Below are positions 17,074 to 25,523 of a stretch of 64,000 nt of DNA, in pieces. Position numbers and translations under genes: made by a program. Numbering within the stretch: position 1 is the stretch's first letter; every line of letters starts with the position of its first letter. The DNA lies in contig JBFHFS010000010.1 in NCBI GenBank assembly GCA_041583495.1, positions 42,601-106,600 of the forward strand, read 5' to 3'. The notes beneath the pieces were generated by a model. It made no database searches and was not told where the DNA came from. It was given only the letters and a program-made list of their open reading frames with translations. The DNA comes from JBFHFS01 sp041583495 (lineage in GTDB: Bacteria; Bacteroidota; Bacteroidia; Bacteroidales; Marinilabiliaceae).

Positions 17074-18939
17074 ATGCATGATATTTTAGCATTAAACAGT
17101 AAGCTTCTTCCTGATTTGCGTCAGATAGCCAAAGATATGGGCATTCGGCGTGTCGAGTCCTTTAAGAAGCAGGATCTCATCTATAAGATTTTGGATGAGC
17201 AGGCCATTCAGGCTTCCAACAGGAAAAACCAACCTTCTAAGCCGGCCGATTCCGGGAAACCGGATACATCAGTAAAAAAACGGCGTGGTCGTCCCGCTAA
17301 AAGACCTATAGAGGCTCAAAAAAAGGCCAATGAGGTTGACGGTACTCCAAAACCCGGCAAGGAGGCTGAAAGGGTTCAGAAACCAATCGATTCGACCTCT
17401 TCCGTAAGGGATGAAAGCCGTAAAAAAAGGCCGGAGGCTGCAGGGATTGAAACGGCTTCACACCCTGATATCATTAAGGTTGAGTACAGGGAAGAGCGTA
17501 AAGAAAAGCGTAAAGAAGCAGTTCGGGAAGATAAAAAGGAAGAAAGAAAAGAAAGCCCCAGAAGTGAAGCTTCTAATACAGAATCCAAAGAGGCCGGGGT
17601 CATTGAGGAGAAGGTTAAGGAGGTGTCGACTGAGGGCGGCAAAAACGATCCTTCGCAGCGCAGACAATCCGGGAAATGGAATCGTGGAGATAAGCCTCAT
17701 GGCAATATGCGGCAGGCAAAAAACATCGACCAAAATAAAGACGGTCAACCGGTTCAACCTCGTAAACAATTCGATCGTAAAGCTCAGCAGGACAGTCGAA
17801 ATGATAAGGCCTATGAATTTGAAGGTATTGTCAGCGCTTCAGGGGTGCTCGAAATAATGCCTGATGGCTATGGTTTCCTTCGCTCATCCGACTACAACTA
17901 TTTTAACTCACCCGATGATATTTATGTTTCCCAGTCGCAAATTAAGCTTTTTGGACTTAAGACGGGCGATCTGGTAAAAGGATCCATTCGGCCCCCCAAA
18001 GAGGGTGAGAAATATTTTCCTTTAATCAAGGTGGAGTCCATCAATGGGCGTACCCCCGATTATGTTCGTGACCGTGTGCCCTTTGATCACTTGGTTCCTG
18101 TCTTTCCGGATGAAAAGTTTAACCTTACCAGTGGCTCACGAAGCAACCTCTCTACCCGGGTGGTGGATATGTTTGCCCCCATTGGAAAAGGGCAGCGCGG
18201 ATTGATTGTGGCTCAGCCTAAAACAGGTAAAACCGTTTTGCTGAAGGAAATAGCCAACGCTATTGCCTCAAATCACCCCGAGGTTTACATGATTATTCTG
18301 CTTATTGACGAAAGACCTGAAGAGGTAACCGATATGGCGCGCAGCGTAAATGCCGAGGTTATTTCATCAACTTTTGACGAACCCGCCGATCGCCATGTTA
18401 AGGTGGCCAATATCGTGCTGGAAAAAGCCAAGCGTCTGGTTGAGTGTGGACACGATGTGGTGATTTTGCTCGATTCTATTACCCGTCTGGCCCGTGCCTA
18501 CAATACTGTATCGCCCGCCTCCGGAAAAGTATTATCGGGTGGAGTCGATGCCAATGCTCTTCATAAACCCAAAAGGTTTTTTGGTGCCGCACGTAATATT
18601 GAGGGGGGTGGTTCTCTTACCATCCTGGCTACGGCTCTCACCGAAACCGGGTCGAAAATGGACGAAGTTATTTTCGAAGAGTTTAAAGGTACCGGTAATA
18701 TGGAGCTGCAACTCGATCGCCGGCTCTCTAATAAGCGTATTTATCCTGCTGTGGATATTAATGCCTCCAGTACCAGACGTGAAGATTTGTTGCTCGACAA
18801 AGAGAGCTTAAACCGAATCTGGATACTCAGAAATTATCTCTCCGACATGAACCCCATCGAGGCGATGGAATTCCTGAAAGACCGTATGTTGAAAACAAAA
18901 TCGAACGAAGAATTCCTGATTTCGATGAACGCAGGGTAG
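17074..18939 (+). CDS. rho: Transcription termination factor Rho with large charged insertion
   Basis: This 621-residue hexameric RNA helicase ends transcription. An N-terminal Rho_N domain (1-45, LLPDLRQIAKDMGI) is followed by about 200 residues of charged, low-complexity sequence (roughly 50-250, with an AT-hook-like KRRGRPAKR). Then come the RNA-binding cold-shock domain (about 250-320, GILEIMPDGYGFLR-like) and the ATPase domain with Walker A AQPKTGKT (380-387), Walker B VVILLDS (near 462) and the SGGVDANALHKPKRFFGAARN loop. Escherichia coli Rho has 419 residues; the difference is the insertion, a feature of Bacteroidota Rho proteins. A terminator follows within 25 bases. Confidence 0.95.
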   Translation: MHDILALNSKLLPDLRQIAKDMGIRRVESFKKQDLIYKILDEQAIQASNRKNQPSKPADSGKPDTSVKKRRGRPAKRPIEAQKKANEVDGTPKPGKEAERVQKPIDSTSSVRDESRKKRPEAAGIETASHPDIIKVEYREERKEKRKEAVREDKKEERKESPRSEASNTESKEAGVIEEKVKEVSTEGGKNDPSQRRQSGKWNRGDKPHGNMRQAKNIDQNKDGQPVQPRKQFDRKAQQDSRNDKAYEFEGIVSASGVLEIMPDGYGFLRSSDYNYFNSPDDIYVSQSQIKLFGLKTGDLVKGSIRPPKEGEKYFPLIKVESINGRTPDYVRDRVPFDHLVPVFPDEKFNLTSGSRSNLSTRVVDMFAPIGKGQRGLIVAQPKTGKTVLLKEIANAIASNHPEVYMIILLIDERPEEVTDMARSVNAEVISSTFDEPADRHVKVANIVLEKAKRLVECGHDVVILLDSITRLARAYNTVSPASGKVLSGGVDANALHKPKRFFGAARNIEGGGSLTILATALTETGSKMDEVIFEEFKGTGNMELQLDRRLSNKRIYPAVDINASSTRREDLLLDKESLNRIWILRNYLSDMNPIEAMEFLKDRMLKTKSNEEFLISMNAG

Positions 18940-18962
18940 TTTTGTTTGATATACTTTTTATT

Positions 18963-18995
18963 AAGGCCGGTACATCTTTTGTTCCGGCCTTTTTT
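18963..18995 (+). terminator. Rho-independent terminator after rho
   Basis: The stem AAGGCCGG / CCGGCCTT encloses a 13-base loop and is followed by a T-run, beginning 24 bases after the rho stop codon. Confidence 0.9.
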
Positions 18996-19121
18996 GTTCC
19001 GGGCAATGAAGGTGGGTCTCCTCCCGTGCATTTTGGGCATCTTGTTATTTTAAACAAATATAAATAACAATGTTTGGGTTAAAATGTAATCCGTAAATAG
19101 CAAAACAATCATTTCAAGGGT

Positions 19122-19129
19122 TAACTTTG
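19122..19129 (+). promoter_or_regulatory. -7 promoter element (TAACTTTG) for the AAA ATPase
   Basis: TAACTTTG fits TAnnTTTG and overlaps a TTG that could otherwise be taken as the start of the following gene. The transcript would start near 19136, so translation must begin at the ATG at 19148 or 19151. Confidence 0.6.
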
Positions 19130-19147
19130 CCTGTTAGTTATAGCGTT

Positions 19148-20335
19148 ATGATGCAGGCATTTTTTAAAACACATCGGTATTTGCTCGATCATTTGGAGGT
19201 ACCCGTTAGCCGCCAGCTGATGCAGGATGTTAACTGGGACCATCGGTTAATTGGCATCCAGGGAGCCCGTGGGGTAGGCAAAACTACCTTTTTGCTCCAT
19301 TATGCCAAGTCGGTTTACGGTTTCGATAAGTCCTGCCTGTACGTCAATTTGAACAATCTCTTTTTTTCTGAGAATAGCCTGGTCAATTTTGCGGATGAAT
19401 TCAGAAAAACCGGCGGTAAAATACTCCTGCTCGATCAGGTTTTCAAGTATCCCTTGTGGGCCGAAGAGCTCAAATACTGCTTCGATCACTTCGAAGACCT
19501 GAAAATCGTCTTTAGTGGGTCGCCTCTCATGCAGTTGGGAGAGGATAACCCCTATTTGAAGGAGTGCATGACTGTATACCATCTTGAAGGCTTTACCTTT
19601 CGGGAATATCTGAACCTGAAAACAGGAGAGCAGTTTGCCCCCGTTAGCCTTGAGGAACTGCTGGTCAATCATCAGGAAATCGCCACTGAGGTTATTGCCC
19701 GGGTTAAACCTTTGGCCTATTTCTCCGATTACCTGCACCATGGGTATTATCCTTTCTTTTTAGAGAAAATCAACTATCTCGAAAATTTGATCAAAACCAT
19801 CAATTTGGTTTTGGAAATTGATATCAGTTATTTGCAGCAAATCGAGTTGAAATATCTGCCAAAATTGAGAAAATTGCTGTATATTGTAGGGAAATCTGCC
19901 CCTCTGCAACCCAACATAAGTCGCTTGAGTAATGAAGTCGAAACCAGCCGGGCTACCATCATGAACTACCTGAATTATTTAAGGCAGGGAAAGCTGATAA
20001 ATTTGCTGTACGAACGGGAATTGGAACCCCTTAAAAAGCCCTCGAGTATCTATCTTCAAAACCCAAACCTGGTGTATTCAATGACTCATGGTGAGGTGGA
20101 TATGGATGTATTGCATAAAACCTTTTTCTATAATCAGACAAGCTATCTTAATTCCGTGAATTATTGTAAGGAGGCTGATTTTTGCGTGAATGGAGAATTG
20201 TTGTTTCATGTGGGGGGCCGCAGCCTGGATCAAAAAGAGGGGGACAATGGCGATGGCTATTATTATGCACGTGATATGGTCGAAATAGGACAGGGGAGAC
20301 AAATCCCTCTGTGGCTTTTTGGCTTTTTATATTAA
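19148..20335 (+). CDS. AAA family ATPase with DUF4143-type C-terminal domain
   Basis: This 395-residue protein has Walker A GARGVGKTT (39-47) and an ILLLD Walker B (about 92-96) followed by QVFKYPLWAEELKYCFD. The sensor-like stretch IVFSGSPLMQL comes next. A winged-helix-like segment near 265-300 (LSNEVETSRATIMNYLNYLRQGKLI) precedes the C-terminal nuclease-like portion. These are features of the AAA_14/DUF4143 group, many of which are of unknown function or act with defence or toxin systems. Here it stands alone with its own promoter box. The start at 19148 is preferred because an upstream TTG lies inside that box. The C-terminal domain is shorter than usual and lacks an obvious PD-(D/E)xK motif. 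Confidence 0.75.
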   Translation: MMQAFFKTHRYLLDHLEVPVSRQLMQDVNWDHRLIGIQGARGVGKTTFLLHYAKSVYGFDKSCLYVNLNNLFFSENSLVNFADEFRKTGGKILLLDQVFKYPLWAEELKYCFDHFEDLKIVFSGSPLMQLGEDNPYLKECMTVYHLEGFTFREYLNLKTGEQFAPVSLEELLVNHQEIATEVIARVKPLAYFSDYLHHGYYPFFLEKINYLENLIKTINLVLEIDISYLQQIELKYLPKLRKLLYIVGKSAPLQPNISRLSNEVETSRATIMNYLNYLRQGKLINLLYERELEPLKKPSSIYLQNPNLVYSMTHGEVDMDVLHKTFFYNQTSYLNSVNYCKEADFCVNGELLFHVGGRSLDQKEGDNGDGYYYARDMVEIGQGRQIPLWLFGFLY

Positions 20336-20471
20336 TGGAAGGGTTGGTTTGCATTTGAGCCGTTCCATTGTTTTTATGTACGCACATGCCCTGGTTTTGT
20401 GTTTTAAGGGCTTTTAAATAGTATAAAAATAAATAGTTAGTTCATTACAAATTAATTTAGGAGAACAGAAA

Positions 20472-23400
20472 ATGGTAAAATCAAAGAAGTTCATTACCTG
20501 TGATGGGAACTATGCGGCTTCGCATATTGCCTACATGTTTAGTGAGGTAGCGGCAATTTATCCCATTACCCCGTCTTCTACCATGGCCGAGCACATCGAT
20601 GAGTGGGCCGCCAATGGACGGAAGAACATCTTTGGGGAAACAGTAAAGGTTGAAGAGATGCAATCAGAGGCTGGTGCTGCCGGAGCCTTGCACGGTTCTT
20701 TGCAGGCTGGTGCATTGACTTCCACTTTTACGGCTTCTCAAGGGCTTTTGCTCATGATCCCCAATATGTACAAGATCTCGGGAGAATTGCTTCCCGCAGT
20801 GTTTCATGTGACTGCTAGAAGCCTGGCCGCTCATGCGCTTTCCATCTTTGGTGATCATGGCGATGTGATGGCAACCCGTCAGACCGGGTTCGGTATGTTG
20901 GCTACAGGCAGTGTTCAGGAAGTTATGGATTTGGCCGGAGTGGCCCACCTGGTGGCCATCAAAAGTCGTATTCCATTCCTGCATTTCTTTGATGGTTTCC
21001 GAACCTCCCATGAAATACAGAAGATTGAAAGCCTGGATATGGACGATCTGTCTCCTCTGATCGACCAGAAGGCTCTGAAGGCTTTCAGAGATAATTCCTT
21101 GAATCCGGAACGGCCGGTTACCCGGGGAACCGCTCAAAACCCTGACATCTATTTTCAGGCGCGTGAGGCAGCCAATCCCTTTTATGAGGCTCTACCCGAT
21201 ATGGTAGCCCATTATATGGATAAGATCTCTGAGATTACCGGACGTAAATACCGCCCCTTCGATTATTATGGCGCCACCGATGCAGAAAATGTGATTATTG
21301 CCATGGGCTCTGTAACCGACACCGTTAAAGAGGTGGTCGATTATCTGAATGAGAAGGGTGAAAAAGTAGGGCTCATCGCCGTGCATTTGTACCGTCCTTT
21401 CTCTGCCAAATACTTTATGGAAGCCTTCCCCAAAACTTGTAAGCGCATCGCTGTTCTGGATCGCACCAAGGAACCGGGAGCCAACGGTGATCCGCTCTAT
21501 TTGGATGTTCGCGATCTCTTTTATGGAAAAGAGAATGCCCCCTTGGTGGTGGGTGGCCGTTATGGTCTCTCCTCGAAAGATACCACTCCTTCACAAATTA
21601 TTTCGGTGTACGACAACCTGAAGATGAAGGAGCCCAAAAATAACTTTACCATTGGGATTGTTGACGATGTTACCTTCTCTTCTTTGCCTCTGAAGGCGGA
21701 AATTAGCCTGGCTTCAAAAGAAACTCTGGCCGGTAAGTTTTATGGTCTGGGTTCGGATGGAACCGTTGGCGCCAATAAAAACTCCATAAAAATTATTGGA
21801 GACAATACCGATAAGTATGCCCAGGCTTATTTCGCCTATGATTCTAAAAAGTCGGGCGGAATCACCATTTCTCACCTTCGGTTTGGTAACGATCCCATTC
21901 GGTCGCCCTACCTGGTCAATTCACCCGATTTTGTGGCTTGTCATGTGCCCTCTTATTTGGGTAAATACGATATGCTTAAGGGTCTGAAAAAAGGAGGTAC
22001 TTTCCTTCTTAACAGTATCTGGGATGCCGAAGAGACCGGAAACCGCCTTCCTGCTGATATGAAGCAGTATATGGCCCAGAATGATATTAACTTCTACATT
22101 ATCAATGCCACAGAAATTGCACAGGAGATAGGCTTAGGTTCGCGTACCAATACCATTATGCAATCGGCCTTCTTTAAGATTTCAGGGGTCATCCCTTACG
22201 ATCAGGCAGTAGACCAAATGAAGAAATTCATTGTTAAGTCGTTTGGACGTAAAGGTGAAGAGATTGTGAACATGAACTTTAAAGCCGTTGAGGCGGGGGG
22301 GAATGTCACAAAAGTGGATGTCCCGGCCAGTTGGGCAAAAGCGCAGCCTGCTCCTGCTGTCAATGGTGCAGATATTCCTGAATTTATCCGCAATATTGTA
22401 TTCCCCATTAACGCACAAAAGGGTGACGATTTGCCTGTGAGCGCCTTTGTGGGACGTGAAGATGGGACTTTCCCTGCCGGCACCACGGCTTTTGAAAAAC
22501 GTGGAATCGCGGTTAATGTTCCCGAGTGGCAGGTGGATAACTGTATCCAATGTAACCAATGTGCTTACGTCTGTCCTCATGCTGCCATTCGTCCTTTCCT
22601 TCTCAACGAAGAGGAAATGGCTGCCGCTCCCGAGGGTACTATTGGTAAAAAGGCCAACGGAAAAGGTTTCGATGGACTTCAGTTCCGCATTCAGGTAGCT
22701 GTACTCGATTGTACGGGTTGTGGAAACTGTGCCGATGTTTGTCCCTCAAAAGAAAAATCCCTTATCATGAAACCGCTCGATAGTCAGATGGATCAGGTGG
22801 AGCATTGGGATTATATGACCAGTAAATTGTCGGTGAAAGAAGGTATTACCCCTAAGGAAACGAATGTGAAGGCTTCGCAGTTTTCTCAGCCCTTATTCGA
22901 GTTCTCAGGCGCTTGTGCCGGTTGTGGTGAGACCCCTTACATTAAACTCATCACCCAGTTGTATGGGGATAGGATGATGGTGGCCAACGCCACCGGCTGT
23001 TCTTCTATTTATGGAGGATCGGCGCCGGCTACTCCTTATTGTACCAATCAAGAGGGGCAAGGACCAGCCTGGGCCAACTCGTTGTTTGAAGACAATGCCG
23101 AGTACGGATTGGGCATGGCTATTGGCGTTGAAAAATTGCGCGATCGGATCGAACTTCGTATGAAGAGTGCTTTGGCAGAGGTTGCACCCAAAACCAAAGC
23201 CGCTTTTGAAGCCTGGCTTGAGGCTAAGCTCGATGCTTCTAAAACCCGACAGGTCTCCAACGACGTGCTCGAGGCACTTAAGGACGAGAAGCACGCGGTG
23301 GCTGCCGAAATACTGGCATTGAAAGATTATCTGGTGAAAAAATCAATGTGGATCTTCGGTGGTGACGGTTGGGCCTACGATATTGGTTATGGCGGCCTCG

Positions 23401-24008
23401 ATCATGTGATTGCTTCCGGAAAAGATGTGAACATCCTGGTGATGGATACCGAGGTCTATTCCAATACCGGAGGACAGGCCTCTAAATCAACTCCCATTGG
23501 AGCGGTGGCCAAGTTTGCTGCTTCGGGCAAGCGGGTACGCAAAAAGGATCTGGGATTAATGGCCACTACTTATGGTTATGTTTATGTGGCTCAGGTTTCT
23601 ATGGGGGCCAACCAGGCTCAGTATATGAAAGCCCTCAAAGAGGCTGAGGCCTATCCGGGACCTTCCCTGATTATTGCCTATTCACCCTGTATCAATCATG
23701 GCCTTAGAGCCGGGATGGGTGCTTCCCAGAAAGAGGGCAAATTGGCCGTCGAATGCGGGTATTGGCATCTGTATCGCTTCAACCCAATGTTGGAAGAGGA
23801 GGGAAAAAATCCCTTCCAGTTGGATTCAAAAGAACCCGATTGGAGCAAGTTCCAGAATTTCCTCAAAGGGGAAGTTCGCTACTCAGCACTGTTTAAGGCA
23901 TTCCCCGAACAAGCTAAAGAGTTGTTTGTGGCTGCTCAGGAAAATGCCAATTGGCGTTACAATGCTTATAAGCGTTATTCCGAAATGGTGTATGCTCCTG
24001 CTGAATAG
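20472..24008 (+). CDS. nifJ: Pyruvate:ferredoxin (flavodoxin) oxidoreductase, homodimeric
   Basis: This 1178-residue single-chain enzyme oxidises pyruvate with CoA to acetyl-CoA and CO2, passing electrons to ferredoxin. The order is: pyrimidine-binding domain (1-250, with YPITPSSTMAEHIDEWA and the CoA-site region), gamma domain (about 420-630), and a two-cluster ferredoxin domain with CIQCNQCAYVCP (Cys691-701) and CTGCGNCADVCP (Cys747-757). A linker with CAGCGE, which binds a third cluster, and the thiamine diphosphate domain with GDGWAYDIGYGG (from 964) complete it. A good ribosome site (TAGGAG) precedes the ATG. Its presence signals fermentative or anaerobic metabolism. A terminator follows. 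Confidence 0.97.
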   Translation: MVKSKKFITCDGNYAASHIAYMFSEVAAIYPITPSSTMAEHIDEWAANGRKNIFGETVKVEEMQSEAGAAGALHGSLQAGALTSTFTASQGLLLMIPNMYKISGELLPAVFHVTARSLAAHALSIFGDHGDVMATRQTGFGMLATGSVQEVMDLAGVAHLVAIKSRIPFLHFFDGFRTSHEIQKIESLDMDDLSPLIDQKALKAFRDNSLNPERPVTRGTAQNPDIYFQAREAANPFYEALPDMVAHYMDKISEITGRKYRPFDYYGATDAENVIIAMGSVTDTVKEVVDYLNEKGEKVGLIAVHLYRPFSAKYFMEAFPKTCKRIAVLDRTKEPGANGDPLYLDVRDLFYGKENAPLVVGGRYGLSSKDTTPSQIISVYDNLKMKEPKNNFTIGIVDDVTFSSLPLKAEISLASKETLAGKFYGLGSDGTVGANKNSIKIIGDNTDKYAQAYFAYDSKKSGGITISHLRFGNDPIRSPYLVNSPDFVACHVPSYLGKYDMLKGLKKGGTFLLNSIWDAEETGNRLPADMKQYMAQNDINFYIINATEIAQEIGLGSRTNTIMQSAFFKISGVIPYDQAVDQMKKFIVKSFGRKGEEIVNMNFKAVEAGGNVTKVDVPASWAKAQPAPAVNGADIPEFIRNIVFPINAQKGDDLPVSAFVGREDGTFPAGTTAFEKRGIAVNVPEWQVDNCIQCNQCAYVCPHAAIRPFLLNEEEMAAAPEGTIGKKANGKGFDGLQFRIQVAVLDCTGCGNCADVCPSKEKSLIMKPLDSQMDQVEHWDYMTSKLSVKEGITPKETNVKASQFSQPLFEFSGACAGCGETPYIKLITQLYGDRMMVANATGCSSIYGGSAPATPYCTNQEGQGPAWANSLFEDNAEYGLGMAIGVEKLRDRIELRMKSALAEVAPKTKAAFEAWLEAKLDASKTRQVSNDVLEALKDEKHAVAAEILALKDYLVKKSMWIFGGDGWAYDIGYGGLDHVIASGKDVNILVMDTEVYSNTGGQASKSTPIGAVAKFAASGKRVRKKDLGLMATTYGYVYVAQVSMGANQAQYMKALKEAEAYPGPSLIIAYSPCINHGLRAGMGASQKEGKLAVECGYWHLYRFNPMLEEEGKNPFQLDSKEPDWSKFQNFLKGEVRYSALFKAFPEQAKELFVAAQENANWRYNAYKRYSEMVYAPAE

Positions 24009-24092
24009 TTTGTTTTAGTTCAGAGCTATTTACACTGATTTCAACCCTGATATTAGTGCTTTTACATTCCCGGACTGGGGAATGGATAATAA

Positions 24093-24127
24093 AAAAAGGC
24101 TACCTTCCACCGGACGGTAGCCTTTTT
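24093..24127. terminator. Rho-independent terminator after nifJ
   Basis: AAAAAGGCTACC pairs perfectly with GGTAGCCTTTTT around an 11-base loop. A- and T-tracts on either side allow termination in both directions. Confidence 0.92.
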
Positions 24128-24249
24128 ATGTTTTTAGATCGGCTATTTGATTTTTCCATTCTTTTTTCTGAACTTATAACCTTCTTGAATGTTTGATTGT
24201 TAATGTTTAAAAGAGATAGAGTTATTAACTGCTTATAATTATTTTTAAT

Positions 24250-25263
24250 ATGATGGATCTAAAGACTTTTTACATGGGGATTCCCCTGAAAAATCCGATA
24301 ATTGTTGGCGCCAGTAATATGGTTACCGACATGAATATGGTAAAAAAGCTTGAAGAAGCCGGTGCGGCGGCTATCGTTTACAAATCATTGTTCGAAGAGC
24401 AGTTAAATCTCGAAGCTGCTGAAATGGATGATGATCTGAGTGAATATGAGAACCGTAATGCCGAGATGATTGATCTCTTTCCCAAGGTTGTTCATTCCGG
24501 GCCCCGTGCCCATTTGATGGAAGTTAAGGCCCTGAAGGAGGCTGTTTCTATTCCCGTTATTGCCAGTCTTAACTGTATTTACGATAGCAGTTGGGTTGAA
24601 TATGCCTGTAATCTGGCCGATACAGGAGTGGACGGTTTGGAACTTAACTTTTATACCTCCATTACCGATGCCGTTAGAACCCCCAATGAGATCGAAGATT
24701 CCCGTATCCGGATTTTGGAACAGGTTAAAGCAAAGGTTAAAATTCCTGTTTCCGTAAAGTTGAGTCCCTACTATACCAATTCGCTTCAATTTATTCATCG
24801 GTTAAGCGAATATGGTGCCGAAGGATTTGTGCTCTTCAATCGTTTGTTTCAGCCCGACATCAATGTGTATGAAGAAACCATGGAGATGCCCTATAACTTA
24901 AGCCACAAAGGCGATAACCGCCTCTCCCTGAGATATGCCGGGTTGCTGAGTGGCCAGATAAGGAGCAGTATTTGTGCCAGTACCGGGATTTTAGATGGAG
25001 AGGATTTAATCGCTGCCCTTTTGTCTGGTGCTGATTCCGTGCAGGTTGTGAGTACGGTTTATCGGAACGGTGTGGGACAGATAACTAAAATGTTGGATGA
25101 TTTAACCGAATGGATGAAACAAAAGGAATATAAATCTATTTCGGATTTCCAGGGAAAATTATCTCATGCCCGAATAAAAGAACCTTTTGCTTACAAAAGA
25201 GGACAGTATGTTGATTTCTTGATGAAATCCAAGGAGTTTTTTAACAAATACCCGGTTCGGTAA
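24250..25263 (+). CDS. Dihydroorotate dehydrogenase-like flavoprotein
   Basis: This 337-residue TIM-barrel protein resembles class 1 dihydroorotate dehydrogenases: MGIPLKNPIIVGASNMV at the start, VIASLNC, GLELNFY, KLSPYYTN, and a C-terminal STGILDGEDLIAALLSGADSVQVVS that would bind the FMN phosphate. The usual catalytic Cys loop of true PyrD is not clear, and the family is annotated as dihydroorotate dehydrogenase-like. It lies between nifJ and ppdK with its own terminators on each side. Proteins of this kind often sit next to pyruvate:ferredoxin oxidoreductase in Bacteroidota, which suggests a redox rather than pyrimidine role (inference). The start could be either of two adjacent ATGs. Confidence 0.8.
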   Translation: MMDLKTFYMGIPLKNPIIVGASNMVTDMNMVKKLEEAGAAAIVYKSLFEEQLNLEAAEMDDDLSEYENRNAEMIDLFPKVVHSGPRAHLMEVKALKEAVSIPVIASLNCIYDSSWVEYACNLADTGVDGLELNFYTSITDAVRTPNEIEDSRIRILEQVKAKVKIPVSVKLSPYYTNSLQFIHRLSEYGAEGFVLFNRLFQPDINVYEETMEMPYNLSHKGDNRLSLRYAGLLSGQIRSSICASTGILDGEDLIAALLSGADSVQVVSTVYRNGVGQITKMLDDLTEWMKQKEYKSISDFQGKLSHARIKEPFAYKRGQYVDFLMKSKEFFNKYPVR

Positions 25264-25283
25264 TTTATGCTATTAAAACTAAG

Positions 25284-25325
25284 ATAGAGTGATTTAATAT
25301 GTTTAATCACTCTATTTGGTTTTTT
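25284..25325 (+). terminator. Rho-independent terminator
   Basis: ATAGAGTGATT (25284-25294) pairs with AATCACTCTAT (25305-25315) around a 10-base loop and is followed by a T-rich tract (TTGGTTTTTT). Confidence 0.85.
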
Positions 25326-25460
25326 GGAGGGTTGGTGTCTCCGAAATTGTTCTTTTTTGCCTTGGCAGCCTGTTTTTTAAGAGGGTACTTTCTTTTTCTT
25401 GCGGTTCAAATATGTTTTCTGTCGGGGTTGTTTTTTCTTCCTTATTAACATTTAATTAGT

Positions 25461-25468
25461 TAATTTTG
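25461..25468 (+). promoter_or_regulatory. -7 promoter element (TAATTTTG) for ppdK
   Basis: TAATTTTG fits TAnnTTTG and lies 56 bases before the ppdK ATG at 25524. It supports the downstream start, because the extension from 25485 would begin nearly at the transcription start. Confidence 0.5.
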
Positions 25469-25523
25469 TGCCACACCATTTCTATTGCTAGTAATTATTT
25501 ATTTTAATCCAAAGATACCTGTT

